NCBI GenBank assembly: GCA_027673765.1
Contig: JAQDWB010000019.1
Span: 1-39,969 of the forward strand
Length of the DNA stretch: 39,969 bases
Origin: Coriobacteriaceae bacterium AM113-163
GTDB taxonomy: Bacteria; Actinomycetota; Coriobacteriia; Coriobacteriales; Coriobacteriaceae
Direction: 5' to 3'
Under the pieces are notes generated by a model, which did no database searches, had not been told where the DNA came from, and worked only from the letters and a program-made list of their open reading frames with translations. Below, piece after piece: positions 5,637 to 14,638 of this stretch; position 1 is the first letter of the stretch; the number at the start of each line of letters is the position of its first letter. The translations under genes and the position numbers were made by a program.

Positions 5637-6842
5637 TTACGCGGACGGCTCCTGCTGCGTAATGCAGTGGATATTGCCGCCGCCAAAGACGACCTGCTCG
5701 GACTGAACGCCGACGCACTTGTAGACGCCCTCGCCCCAGACCTCGTCATAGATCTTCTGGAGCGTGTCAACGGCCAGCTGGTCGTTCTCGTCGCCGTACT
5801 GCGGGACGATAACGCCGTGATTGGTGACCAGGTAGTTCATGTAGGAAGCGATCAGCGGCTCGTCGGGGACGCGAGGCTCGGCGTTCTCGTCGGCGTCGAT
5901 GGTGTCGCAGGAGGCCTGGTCCATGAACAGCGGGTTCACGGGCATGCAGAGCTTGTAGACCTTCATCTTGCGGCCCTTGGCGTCAACGGCGTTGGAGAGG
6001 GTCTCGTAGGCGGCGTGGCACTGCTCGTAGAACGGATACTCGGGATCGTCGGTCCAGATGCAGGCCATGACGCCCGGGGCGATGAACGTGGCGACGTCGT
6101 CGATGTGGCCATTGGTCTCCTCGGGGTCGATGCCCTCCTTGACCCAGATGACCTTCTCGACGCCCAGGTAATCCTTGAGGCGCTCGTCCATGTAGGCACG
6201 AAGCTCCTCGCTCCAGGGCTCGAACTTCTTCTTGAACTTGGGCCAGATGGACTCGGGATCCTCTTCCTCCTCGAGCACCGCAGAGCAGGTGCGGCCCGGG
6301 GAGAGCAGGCACTGGTCGGTCACGACAAGGGTGCCCTCGCCGTCAACGGTGATGGAGCCGCCCTCGAGGATCATGTCATCGGGACGATAGCGACGGCAGC
6401 CGGAAAGCTCAGCCATCTTAAGGGCAATCTGCTCGTCCTTGTCCCACGGGAAATAGAGGCCGTCGACGAGACCGCCGTAGGCGTTGAAGTGCCAGTGGTT
6501 GGCGCGCTTCTCACCCTTGCCGTTGATGACGTAGGTGGCGGCGGTGTCACGGAACCAGGCATCGTCGGTGGTCATCTCGATGACGGTGACGTTCTCGTCC
6601 TCCTCGAAGACGGCCTTGCAGTTGGCATAGTCGACCTGGTTGGCGCACATGGTAACCGGGGTGAACTCGGCGATGGCGCGGGCGATGGCGGCATACTGCT
6701 TCTGGGCCGGCTTGGCGCCGTGGGCCCAGGTGTCGGTGCGGTGGGGCCAGCCCATCCACACGCGATCCTGCGGGGCGAACTCGGCGGGCATAAAGAAGCC
6801 GTCGGCCTTGGGGGTGGACTCGGACTCGGTGATCGTACGCAT
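5637..6842 (-). CDS. aguA: Agmatine deiminase
   Basis: This cytosolic enzyme would hydrolyse agmatine to N-carbamoylputrescine and ammonia, the first step of the agmatine deiminase pathway. The 401-aa protein has the pentein-fold landmarks of the family: FAPQDRVWMGWPHR near the N-terminus, WFRDTAATYV, the NAYGGLVDG segment, GHIDDVATFI and the C-terminal GGGNIHCIT with the catalytic cysteine. I chose the ATG at 6842 because GGAGGAAATCTT precedes it; the longer frame to 7007 lacks a ribosome site. It is the third gene of the operon, 370 bases after the antiporter gene, with a structured gap between. It is somewhat longer than the roughly 370-aa enterococcal enzyme. Confidence 0.95.
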   Translation of the reverse strand: MRTITESESTPKADGFFMPAEFAPQDRVWMGWPHRTDTWAHGAKPAQKQYAAIARAIAEFTPVTMCANQVDYANCKAVFEEDENVTVIEMTTDDAWFRDTAATYVINGKGEKRANHWHFNAYGGLVDGLYFPWDKDEQIALKMAELSGCRRYRPDDMILEGGSITVDGEGTLVVTDQCLLSPGRTCSAVLEEEEDPESIWPKFKKKFEPWSEELRAYMDERLKDYLGVEKVIWVKEGIDPEETNGHIDDVATFIAPGVMACIWTDDPEYPFYEQCHAAYETLSNAVDAKGRKMKVYKLCMPVNPLFMDQASCDTIDADENAEPRVPDEPLIASYMNYLVTNHGVIVPQYGDENDQLAVDTLQKIYDEVWGEGVYKCVGVQSEQVVFGGGNIHCITQQEPSA

Positions 6843-7210
6843 AAGATTTCCTCCAAATCGAACGATCGCTTGCTGCGGGCGGGTTACCCGCAGCCTAAAA
6901 CCAAGAGATGGTAGGCGCCCGTTCCCCGGCAAAGGTCGGGGCGCCCGGTGCCGGTTTTCACGGAATCGCACCGGCAAGCGACGACGTAACCAAGTGCGCG
7001 GAGACAAAACGCACGAAGGATACGGAAGAGAGATTGGGGTGGGCGGTGGTTACCGGAGCTATCGCTCACACCCACCCCAGGAAATAGTGAGCAAATTTGT
7101 CGCTTTGGGCACGCCCTCGAAGAGGCTAGAGTGCCTGGAGTCGGGAGCGACAAGCCCGACGAAGCGTACTTTGGTACGCGAGGAGGGTTGGAGCCCCGAA
7201 TCCGGGTGCT
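6843..7210 (-). other. Structured intergenic region between antiporter and aguA
   Basis: These 368 bases contain no credible gene. On the minus strand a run of hairpins is visible: GCGTAC/GTACGC over four bases (about 7165-7180), GTCGGGC/GCCCGAC, a TGGGGTGGGT/GCCCACCCCA stem (7035-7079), a CCGGTGC/GCACCGG stem, a CCCCG/CGGGG stem nested in GGCGCC/GGCGCC, and GCTGCGGG/CCCGCAGC just before the ribosome site. None has a T-run. Such a block may set the relative expression of the deiminase by processing or stabilising mRNA. No known riboswitch consensus is recognised. Confidence 0.4.
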
Positions 7211-8650
7211 TTAGTTCTCCTCGGCCTCGGCAGCCTCCTCAGCCAGGCGCTGAGCAGCCAGCTCGGGGGTGAGACCCTTGTACTCGGTCTCGCGGCCCTT
7301 GGCGCTGACGACGCGGACGATCTCGCCGATGAGCACAAGCACGATGAAGATAACGATCATCGGGAGCTTGTCGCCAATCTCGGCGGCGGAGAGCGGCACC
7401 AGCGTTGCAACGATGGCCAGGATCAGCTCGATGCAAGGGATGGCCAGCATGACCTTCATCATGGCGCCCTTAAACGGGAACGTGAAGATACGCTCACGGT
7501 TCGGGTCGTTCTTGCGAAGGTTGAGGAACGCCGGGAACATCGGGATGTAGGTGAGCAGCAGGAAGACGACGGAGGTGCCGAAGAGCATCCAGAAAACACC
7601 ATTGGAGATAGCGTCGATGGGAACCAGCTGCAGGCACAGCACCAGGGAGGCAACGACGGCGTTGACCAGGTTGGCACCGTTGGGCATATCGTCGTCAGAG
7701 ATCATCGAGGCGAAGACCTTGGGCATGTTGCCGTGCTCGGCAGCGTAGCGGGCGACGGAGTTAACGCCGAAGGACCAAGCGGCCATGTTGGCGAACAGGG
7801 TGATCAGGAAGGCGATGCAGATGACCTTAAAGATCATGGAGTCGCCCACCATTGTCTGGACTGCATAAATCATGCCGTAGTCGGGGTCGATGGAATCGGC
7901 CGGCACAGCAGCGCCGATGCCAAAGCCAGCGAACAGGTAGATCACGGCGATGGACAGGCCACCGACGATGATGGCCTTGGGGATATCGCGAGCGGGATCG
8001 GCCATGTCGTCGGTCATGGTGCAGATGACCTCGAAGCCCATGAAGTTAAAGATGATGATCGACAGGTAACCGAGAGCGTTGGTGTTGGTGAGCTCGGGCA
8101 GGAAGGTGGCAGCGGACATGTCGTTCGCAAAACCGTTCTCCATGGCATACCAAATGCCCAAAGCGCCAACGATAACGGCGACGGCGACCTTGATGATGGC
8201 GCCACCGTTAAGGACCCACTCGGAGTCGGCCGCCTTGGAGCGGCCCATGAGGTAGACGATCCACACAAAGGCAAGATCGATACCCATCTTGGCGATCAAG
8301 TTGAACTCGACGCCAAAGACCATGCCCAAAATGTCGGGGAACATGGTAGCCAGCGAGGCGATCCACAGCGGGTAGTTGACCCAGTAGTAGTACGAGATGC
8401 GGGCGCCCCATTTGTCGCCCAGGCCATCGCGTACCCAGTCGTAAATGCCGCCCTCGCCGTCATAGGTGGTACCGAGCTCGGCGACAACCATGCCGTAGGG
8501 AAGCAGGAAGGTCAGGATCAGGAAGATCCACCAGAAGAACTGCTGGTTGCCAATGGCAGCAGCAGGAGCGGCGGCCTCGCAAACGAAGACGACGCAGATG
8601 ATGGTCGAAATGACCGTCAAGAAGGAAAGCTTTTTCTTTCCGTCGCTCAT
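7211..8650 (-). CDS. aguD: Agmatine/putrescine antiporter (APC family)
   Basis: A 479-aa inner-membrane exchanger expected to bring in agmatine and export putrescine. It has about 12 hydrophobic helices and the APC-type conserved stretches, including EAAAPAAAIGN in helix 1, NFMGFEV in the middle and a charged cytosolic C-terminal tail rich in Glu and Ala. The ATG at 8650 follows AAGGAGCTCATC. The specificity is inferred from its place between putrescine carbamoyltransferase and agmatine deiminase, the same order as in enterococcal and lactococcal agu clusters. A paralogue lies at 3645-5024. Alternative substrates such as other amino acid/amine pairs cannot be excluded from sequence. Confidence 0.85.
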   Translation of the reverse strand: MSDGKKKLSFLTVISTIICVVFVCEAAAPAAAIGNQQFFWWIFLILTFLLPYGMVVAELGTTYDGEGGIYDWVRDGLGDKWGARISYYYWVNYPLWIASLATMFPDILGMVFGVEFNLIAKMGIDLAFVWIVYLMGRSKAADSEWVLNGGAIIKVAVAVIVGALGIWYAMENGFANDMSAATFLPELTNTNALGYLSIIIFNFMGFEVICTMTDDMADPARDIPKAIIVGGLSIAVIYLFAGFGIGAAVPADSIDPDYGMIYAVQTMVGDSMIFKVICIAFLITLFANMAAWSFGVNSVARYAAEHGNMPKVFASMISDDDMPNGANLVNAVVASLVLCLQLVPIDAISNGVFWMLFGTSVVFLLLTYIPMFPAFLNLRKNDPNRERIFTFPFKGAMMKVMLAIPCIELILAIVATLVPLSAAEIGDKLPMIVIFIVLVLIGEIVRVVSAKGRETEYKGLTPELAAQRLAEEAAEAEEN

Positions 8651-8783
8651 GATGAGCTCCTTCGCTCAGTCTTGGACAGATCCGAGGCCCTAAGGTATTA
8701 AGGCAATTGCTTGGGCCTCGGTGAGCGGGCGACAGGAGACGAGCATCCGCCGCCCGCAAACGTGCTTTTAGAAGCCTTGAGGC

Positions 8784-9857
8784 TTAGAGCTGCTCGAGAG
8801 CCTCGAGAGCGGCGTGGAGCTCAGCCTTGGCGGAGTACTCGACACCCTCGTCGTTGAGCGGGGTGCGCTTGCCCAGGGCGGCAAGGAGAGCACGGATGGA
8901 GTGCTTGCGGTTCTCGGCCTCGACCCAGCACAGGGAGCGCTCGGGATCGTCCATGACTTCGTCGACGACCTCCTCGTTGCGGGTGGCCGGCAGGCAGTGC
9001 ATGAACTTGGAGTTGGGGCCGGCAAAGTTCATCATGTCCATGGTGACCTGATACTTGGGATAGAACACGTCCATGTAGTTCTCGCCCGAGACCTCCTCGT
9101 CGTACAGGCCATACCACACGTCGGTGTAGATGAAGTCGGCGCCCTTGATGCACTCGATGTCGTCGGAGATGACGATGGAGCCACCGGAGACCTTGCAGTT
9201 CTCCTCGGCGATGGCCATCATCTGCTTGCCGAACTCGGCGCGCTCCTCGACGGTGCCAACGTGCAGGCCGCCGTCGGGGATCTGGTGGCCCTTAGGTCCA
9301 AACTGGACAAACTTCATGCCGACCTTGGAGGCGATGAACATGAGGGAGACGCAGACCTGGGTGGCGTCGCCGATGAAGGCCAGGGTGCAGTCCTCGATCT
9401 TCTTGCCCTCGGGGAGGTTCTCGAGCATGGTCATGAGGTCGCCCATCTCCTGCGTGGGATGGTTGAACTCGGACATGCCGTTGATGACGGGCACAGCGGA
9501 GCCCTCGGCGAGGCCGACGACGTCCTTGTGACGGTCAACGCGAGCCATCATGATGTCGAGCAGCGAGCCCATAACGCGAGCGGTGTCGCCCAGGGACTCG
9601 TGACCGCCGAGCTGGATGGTGCCAGGGCCATAGAACTGAGCATGGCCGCCGAGGTCGGTCATAGCGGTCTCGAAGGAAAGACGAGTGCGGGTGGAGACCT
9701 GCTGGAAGATCATGCCAAGGCTCTTGTTGCGGAGCAGGTGCGGATAATAACCGTCAACCTTGATGGCCTTCTTCATTGCCAGGCCAAGATCCTCGATAGC
9801 CAGGATCTGCTCTTTGGTGAAGTCGTTGGTGTCGATGAAATCCTTAGGCAGTGCCAT
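8784..9857 (-). CDS. aguB: Putrescine carbamoyltransferase
   Basis: This cytosolic enzyme would convert N-carbamoylputrescine and phosphate to putrescine and carbamoyl phosphate. The 357-aa protein shows the carbamoyl-phosphate loop STRTR (about 57-61), the FNHPTQE segment, the TDVWYGLY loop typical of the putrescine-specific branch and [12 protein letters not shown]. The pattern matches the enterococcal enzyme much better than ornithine carbamoyltransferases. I chose the ATG at 9857 because GGAAAGGAAATCGAC precedes it; the frame to 9938 adds an unlikely N-terminal tail. It is the first gene of the operon and is divergent from the LuxR-type regulator. The product carbamoyl phosphate normally feeds carbamate kinase, which is not in the window. 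Confidence 0.95.
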   Translation of the reverse strand: MALPKDFIDTNDFTKEQILAIEDLGLAMKKAIKVDGYYPHLLRNKSLGMIFQQVSTRTRLSFETAMTDLGGHAQFYGPGTIQLGGHESLGDTARVMGSLLDIMMARVDRHKDVVGLAEGSAVPVINGMSEFNHPTQEMGDLMTMLENLPEGKKIEDCTLAFIGDATQVCVSLMFIASKVGMKFVQFGPKGHQIPDGGLHVGTVEERAEFGKQMMAIAEENCKVSGGSIVISDDIECIKGADFIYTDVWYGLYDEEVSGENYMDVFYPKYQVTMDMMNFAGPNSKFMHCLPATRNEEVVDEVMDDPERSLCWVEAENRKHSIRALLAALGKRTPLNDEGVEYSAKAELHAALEALEQL

Positions 9858-9980
9858 GTCGATTTCCTTTCCGCCGGTCTTGCCGACTATTACTATGAGG
9901 CGCTCGAACATCACGCCTCGTGTTGACAAGACCATCATTCACCCGTATGCAATTTTTACCTAGTTTATTCGGGATTAAAG

Positions 9981-10070
9981 ACCGTTCACGGAGTTACACC
10001 CCCTCTAAACCAATATAAACCCGCAGGTCAAGAGTTTACAGGGGGTTTACCATCTAGAACCGCGAACGGT
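9981..10070. promoter_or_regulatory. Extended palindromic control region between aguB and aguR
   Basis: The outer sites ACCGTTCACGG (9981-9991) and CCGCGAACGGT (10060-10070) are inverted copies. Nested inside, GTTACACCCCCTCTAAAC (9994) mirrors GTTTACAGGGGGTTTAC (10034). The whole block is symmetric around about 10025 and sits in the 330-base gap between divergent promoters, so it is a good candidate for AguR binding plus a global regulator. The outer motif recurs at gal and lac promoters. Confidence 0.6.
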
Positions 10071-10187
10071 ATACGGCTATGCTGTATCTCGGCGCCTAAT
10101 CCACAATGAAACGAAGGGTTGAGACGTCTATATCCCACAAGGTATACAGAACTCGGCCATAGAATAAATGAGATGGGACGGTGACAG

Positions 10188-11153
10188 ATGAACACCCTGA
10201 TGTTCTTCTATACCCTAGCGATACTCGTGATCTGTATTGTGACGGCGGTGCTCTCGCTTGCCGCCTATGCCTCATCTCGTCGACGCTTCTTTATCTATGG
10301 CAGCGGCGTATTTATCTGCTATGCCATCGAGATGACCGAGATTTTCTTTTTTGAATACACGCTGCAAAACCAGAGTTTTCCAGCCAGCGACTATTACTCA
10401 ATTACCATGCCTGTGTTGCGGACCTTTGTGGCGACCGCTTCGCAGGCTTTTATTTGGCTCATTGCCATGGATTTGCTCGACAAGCATTCAAAAAAGCAGT
10501 TTGTCATTCCCGTCGCAACGTTCTTGCTGAGCGAGCTGCTGATTATCGTCGCTGTCCCCTACGGCCCCATTCATCAATGGCTCTACTACACGATGCGTCA
10601 GGTATTCCTTGTTTTCGTGGGGCTATATATCTTTTGGACGGCACGCAAGAGCACACAAGTCGAGCTGAAGGCACGTGTCAACAACCAACAAAAGCACCTG
10701 ATTATCGGCGCTATTCTGGTCGGTTGCATCGTTGCCGAGGATTTCTACAACATCCTTGTTGTTCCCATGAGCCTGGCACCCTCTTGGCTGCAGCTGTACC
10801 TGTCCGAGCGCAACTTTAGCGAGAACATCTTTGCGTGCTACTTTGCGATTCTGCTGATCATCTATGCCTATCACGTGCTTTCGATTCGCATGCAGGAGGC
10901 GCCCGAGGAAAAGAACGTCAGCGATCTTGATCGACACATCGAAGAGCAGATGCCCTTCTATCGCAACGCCTACAAGCTCTCCAACCGCGAAACCGAAGTC
11001 ATGCGTCTGGTTGTGTTGGGCAAATCGAACCAAGAGATCGCTGACGAGCTCTTCCTTGCCGTGGGTACCGTCAAGACCCACATCCACAACATCCTGGTCA
11101 AAACCGAGCAGCAAAACCGTACGACCCTGATCCTCCACTTTTGGAAACGATAA
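10188..11153 (+). CDS. aguR: Membrane-bound LuxR-type transcriptional activator (AguR-like)
   Basis: A 321-aa regulator. Residues 1 to about 235 contain seven predicted membrane helices, beginning with FYTLAILVICIVTAVLSLAA. The last 60 residues are a LuxR/GerE helix-turn-helix (LSNRETEVMRLVVLGKSNQEIADELF and the recognition helix VGTVKTHIHNIL are the key parts). The same layout is known for AguR, the agmatine-sensing activator of agu operons in lactic acid bacteria. It is divergent from aguB across a palindromic control region, as in those clusters. Sensing of agmatine is inferred from family and position. It is followed by a repeat block, not by another gene. Confidence 0.85.
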   Translation: MNTLMFFYTLAILVICIVTAVLSLAAYASSRRRFFIYGSGVFICYAIEMTEIFFFEYTLQNQSFPASDYYSITMPVLRTFVATASQAFIWLIAMDLLDKHSKKQFVIPVATFLLSELLIIVAVPYGPIHQWLYYTMRQVFLVFVGLYIFWTARKSTQVELKARVNNQQKHLIIGAILVGCIVAEDFYNILVVPMSLAPSWLQLYLSERNFSENIFACYFAILLIIYAYHVLSIRMQEAPEEKNVSDLDRHIEEQMPFYRNAYKLSNRETEVMRLVVLGKSNQEIADELFLAVGTVKTHIHNILVKTEQQNRTTLILHFWKR

Positions 11154-11261
11154 CCTACCAAAAAGGGACAGGTTTATTTTGGCAGGTTTTATCTGGGCAA
11201 ATGCCAAAACCGCCGCGAGGAAGTTGCCTTCCCTCACGGCGGTCTTCTAGCAGCCAAAACC

Positions 11262-11380
11262 AAGTGAGTAGACTTTTTGCAGGAGGCCGAGCACACCCCG
11301 AATCGCCACAGCGCTGACCTGCGGTTTTATTGAGCACTTGTCGTGGTGTGCTCGACAGATCCAAAAAAGTCTACTCACTT
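11262..11380. repeat. 119-bp nested palindrome, copy 2
   Basis: It has AAGTGAGTAG...CTACTCACTT outer arms, GCCGAGCACACC/GGTGTGCTCG inner arms and a CCGCAGGTCAG centre. It has the same length and orientation as the copy at 2787-2905, with scattered substitutions. Confidence 0.75.
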
Positions 11381-11403
11381 GCATCTGAGAGGCATCCGAT
11401 AGA

Positions 11404-11447
11404 CAAAAAACCGCCGCGAAGGGGGCCGACTCCCTCCGCGGCGGTTG
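11404..11447 (-). terminator. Intrinsic terminator of the ABC transporter operon
   Basis: On the minus strand AACCGCCGCGGAGGG pairs with CCCTTCGCGGCGGTT, followed by TTTTTTG. It lies 35 bases after the permease stop codon. Confidence 0.8.
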
Positions 11448-11481
11448 TTTGCGTTGGTTTTGCGACGGTTTTGCCCGCTCG

Positions 11482-13731
11482 CTACTCGCTGTAGCGGGTG
11501 GCGATGGCGGCTCGCACCATGCCGGTACTCATGAGGTACGTTACCAGGAAGTAGCCGCCGTAGGCTGCCAAGAAAATCGCACAGGTAAGGCCCACCGTGC
11601 CGCCGATGCTCATGTTGCCAAACGTGCTCACCAGCTCGATGATCACCTTGAGCGCCACAAAGGAGTGCGCCAGACCCACTGCCAGCGGGAACAGGAAGAA
11701 CACCGCTTGCTGCGCCATCACCGAATGGCGAATCTGGCGGTCGTCACAGCCGATCTGCGCCAGCACGCGATAGCTGCGGCTTCCGTCGGCCACATTGGAG
11801 AGCTGCTGGATCGACAGAATTGCCGCACATGCAACGACCAGTACAAAGCCAATATAGATGGCTAGATAGCTAATCATGCCGTTCATCTGCGCCGCCTGCG
11901 TATAGATCTCGGAGCGTGTCATGAAGATTCCCCACGACCCCGGCTCCTTGCCGTCAACGAGCAGATTGTCGAGCATGGTGTATTTAATGCTCTCGTCTGC
12001 CTTGGTCACATCCATCCCCTGCTTGTAGTTAACGAGCAGATTACTGGAATACGGCTGCAGGTTAAGCTGGGACAGCAGCTCGTCGGCTACGACCACGGTA
12101 CCGGGATTGCTGCCGAGTGCCGAGTTGGCGATGGCAGCCGTGTCCTCGTCCGACTTATCGGCTGCGGGCTTGAGCTCATGTCCGCCCAAGGTGAGGGTAT
12201 GGCCCCCAGCCATGTACTTGGTGTACAGGTCGCCCAACTCGCCGCCCATATCGCACGTAAGCAAGTACTGGTCGCGGCCAATGTTCACCGGCTCCTCGCC
12301 CATCATCTGGCGCAGTTTGTTGTACTGGCTCGCCGGCGTCACAAACAGGCCCATATCATCGGCATTGCTACCCTCGAGCGCCTTGGGGAGCTTTTCGCCC
12401 ATGGCCTTGCACATCTCGCCCGCCGTCACCGAAGGATCCGAGCCGCCAAGCGTATAGCTCAGATACGAATCAATCTGCACATGCTCGCCGGCAACATCGG
12501 CGATATTGACCTTCTTCCCGGCCTCGTTGCCATTATCTGCCGACTTGCCCTTGATACTTTCCGCAACGTTATCGGGATCGATACGGTCACCGTGCCATGC
12601 AGAGTACAAATCGACCGTTGCGTCTGCCAGCACCATGCGATCGGCCTCGGAAGGATTGACATACTCCTTGTAGTAGTCGAGCCTATCGGACGCGTAATAG
12701 ATATACGTCTGCGACATATCCGCCGGCGTATAGCGCTCCAGGTTCTCGTTCATCACGTTGGCGATCGACATGCCGCAGGTCACCGAGGTAATGGCCAGAA
12801 ACAGGATCATCGCGATAACGCCCATCGAAAAGCACACCGTGTTGACCTTGGCCGCAAGCTGGCGCACGGTAAACATGTTGAGGCCGCGCCAATACACGCT
12901 GCGCAGGCTCTGCAGCAGCTTGATAAGCATGCCCGAAAGGCCCCAGAAAAGGGCAAAGGTACCCACCGCAACCATGGCCGTGGTGATACCAAACTGGTTC
13001 ATGGCCTCCTGCAGCTTACCCTCCGTCGCGGTGAGCGGGAACCCATCGCGCAACAGGCGGTAATAGGCCACGCCCACCAGCACCACGCCCACGACAAAGA
13101 TGGCGATCGCAATCCAGGGGTTGCGCGTCTTGATGCTCTCGTTGCGCCGCTCGGCGCCCATAAGCTCGATGAGCTTGGTACGGCGCACGGCGCGAAGGTT
13201 CAGCAGTAGCGTAAGCACAAACATCACGAGCATGCAAGCAAGGGTCAGGTTGAACGCATGCACCGAGAAAAAGAAGTGGAAATTAGCGATCTGTGTCTTA
13301 AAGAGCGAGGCCGTAAAGAATGTCATGAGCTGGGAGAGCCCCACGCCCAGCACAATGCCGGCGACAAAAGCGCCGACCGAAACAAATACGGTCTCGAGCG
13401 CCATGATCGTGGCGACGCGCCCGCGGCGCATGCCGAGCACCTGGTACAGGCCGAACTCCTTTTTGCGGCGCTTCATGATGAAGTTGTTGGCATACACCAT
13501 CAAAAAGGCCATGACGCCGGCCAAAAAGTACGTCAGGTAGCCGAGCATGCCGCCCATGAGCTCGGACAGTCCCTCCTCCTTGATGCCGGCAATGTCGACC
13601 TGCATCGAGACGGTATTGAAGGCATAGAAGACCGTGACACCCAGGGTGAGCGTCAGCAAGTAGACAAGGTAATCGCGGCCGGCGCGGCGGACGTTGCCCC
13701 AAGCGAGTTTACAGAGCATCGGAGCCCTCAC
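11482..13731 (-). CDS. FtsX-type ABC transporter permease (BceB-like)
   Basis: A 749-aa membrane protein with two FtsX domains. One helix near residue 20 and a group at about 50-180 and 210-320 precede a large hydrophilic, extracytoplasmic domain (about 330-615). Three more helices follow, from about 625 to the C-terminus. This 10-helix layout with one big outside domain resembles BceB-type permeases that remove or sense cell-envelope antimicrobial peptides, although a lipoprotein or lipid substrate is also possible. It overlaps the ATPase gene by 23 bases in another frame, so the two are translated together. No two-component system typical of Bce modules is adjacent. Its last 23 codons are duplicated as a scar at 3019-3090. 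Confidence 0.85.
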   Translation of the reverse strand: MRAPMLCKLAWGNVRRAGRDYLVYLLTLTLGVTVFYAFNTVSMQVDIAGIKEEGLSELMGGMLGYLTYFLAGVMAFLMVYANNFIMKRRKKEFGLYQVLGMRRGRVATIMALETVFVSVGAFVAGIVLGVGLSQLMTFFTASLFKTQIANFHFFFSVHAFNLTLACMLVMFVLTLLLNLRAVRRTKLIELMGAERRNESIKTRNPWIAIAIFVVGVVLVGVAYYRLLRDGFPLTATEGKLQEAMNQFGITTAMVAVGTFALFWGLSGMLIKLLQSLRSVYWRGLNMFTVRQLAAKVNTVCFSMGVIAMILFLAITSVTCGMSIANVMNENLERYTPADMSQTYIYYASDRLDYYKEYVNPSEADRMVLADATVDLYSAWHGDRIDPDNVAESIKGKSADNGNEAGKKVNIADVAGEHVQIDSYLSYTLGGSDPSVTAGEMCKAMGEKLPKALEGSNADDMGLFVTPASQYNKLRQMMGEEPVNIGRDQYLLTCDMGGELGDLYTKYMAGGHTLTLGGHELKPAADKSDEDTAAIANSALGSNPGTVVVADELLSQLNLQPYSSNLLVNYKQGMDVTKADESIKYTMLDNLLVDGKEPGSWGIFMTRSEIYTQAAQMNGMISYLAIYIGFVLVVACAAILSIQQLSNVADGSRSYRVLAQIGCDDRQIRHSVMAQQAVFFLFPLAVGLAHSFVALKVIIELVSTFGNMSIGGTVGLTCAIFLAAYGGYFLVTYLMSTGMVRAAIATRYSE

Positions 13732-14494
13732 CGCCCATCATGGCAACGACCTCCATAATGCGGTCGAAGAACTCTCGGCGGTCGGTATCGCCGCGGCGCA
13801 GCTCGGTGAAGATCTTGCCGTCGCGAATAAACAGCACACGGCTCGTGTAGCTGGCGGCAAAGCTGTCATGCGTGACCATGAGTACCGTGGCGCGCAGGCG
13901 GCGATTCAGGGCCTCCAGGCTCTCGAGCAGCAGACGAGCGCTTTTGGAGTCGAGGGCGCCGGTGGGCTCGTCGGCCATAATCATAGTGGGGTCGGTGACG
14001 AGCGCGCGAGCCGCGGCAACGCGCTGCTGCTGACCACCGGACATCTGGTAGGGATACTTGTCGAGCACCTGGCTGATGGACAGGCGCGCTGCCACATCCT
14101 GCACGCGGGTCGAAATCTCTGCCGAGTTTGCGCGGGCGATGGTGAGCGGCAGGGCGATGTTCTCGCGTGCCGTGAGCGTATCGAGCAGGTTGGAATCCTG
14201 GAAGATAAAGCCCAGCTCCTCGCGGCGGAACTGCGAGAGCTTGGCCTGCTTCATGCGCGTCACATCCTGGCCGTTGATGCGGATGGCGCCACTCGTGGCG
14301 GCATCGATGGTCGACACGCAGTTGAGCAACGTCGACTTGCCCGAGCCCGAGGCTCCCATGATGCCGACGAATTCGCCGCGGTTGACGGTAAAGTTGACGT
14401 CGTTGAGCGCGCGGGTCACGTTGCCCAGCGCTCCATATACCTTTTCGAGATGCGCGACCTCCAGTACCGGGGTCGCCATTTGGGTGGTTTGCAT
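13709..14494 (-). CDS. ABC transporter ATP-binding protein (MacB/LolD/BceA class)
   Basis: The 261-aa ATPase partner of the FtsX-type permease, powering export or removal of its substrate at the cytoplasmic face. Walker A is GASGSGKST (about 47-55), the Q-loop is FIFQDSN, the signature is SGGQQQR, Walker B is MIMADEP and the H-loop is VTHD. The ATG at 14494 follows AAAGGA by seven bases; M7 is an alternative. The gene overlaps the permease by 23 bases and both end at the terminator at 11404. The substrate is unknown. Confidence 0.9.
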   Translation of the reverse strand: MQTTQMATPVLEVAHLEKVYGALGNVTRALNDVNFTVNRGEFVGIMGASGSGKSTLLNCVSTIDAATSGAIRINGQDVTRMKQAKLSQFRREELGFIFQDSNLLDTLTARENIALPLTIARANSAEISTRVQDVAARLSISQVLDKYPYQMSGGQQQRVAAARALVTDPTMIMADEPTGALDSKSARLLLESLEALNRRLRATVLMVTHDSFAASYTSRVLFIRDGKIFTELRRGDTDRREFFDRIMEVVAMMGGEGSDAL

Positions 14495-14577
14495 ACCGAG
14501 TCCTTTCTTGCGATTAGTCTACGGCATCTATAGTCGCAAGGAGCCGAGTCGGCTACCATCGATATGGCTTACGCTTG

Positions 14578-14600
14578 CCTTACCGTTGTGTAAGGTAAGG
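14578..14600. other. Small inverted repeat upstream of the NUDIX-Vsr gene
   Basis: CCTTACC and GGTAAGG flank a 9-base loop about 40 bases before the start codon, between the divergent ABC and NUDIX-Vsr genes. It could be an operator; nothing else supports a role. Confidence 0.3.
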
Positions 14601-14638
14601 GTAGCCTGCCATGTGTTGATGTGGAGAGAGGGCTCCTG

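Larger units (their letters stand above)
11170..11560. repeat. Repeat block, copy 2 (duplicate of 2690-3090)
   Basis: This block holds the same series of elements as 2690-3090: the ATCTGGGCAAA segment, hairpins with GCCGC arms and a 119-bp nested palindrome. It continues into the 3' end of the intact ABC permease gene. It fills the gap between aguR and the convergent permease gene. Confidence 0.8.

Noticed and set aside
5616..6914. Open frame of 432 codons opposite agmatine deiminase
   Set aside because: The real gene on the minus strand has all family motifs; the plus-strand product is a compositional artefact.
6900..7000. Cobalamin- or other riboswitch before aguA (GTGAAAACCGG stretch looked suggestive)
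   Set aside because: The surrounding conserved boxes of known classes are absent; simple hairpins explain the resemblance.
8814..9926. Open frame of 370 codons opposite putrescine carbamoyltransferase
   Set aside because: It mirrors a confidently identified gene and has no recognisable motifs.
11482..14494. Complete Bce-type antimicrobial-peptide resistance module
   Set aside because: The permease layout fits, but the histidine kinase and response regulator that define the module are not adjacent, so only a transporter is claimed.
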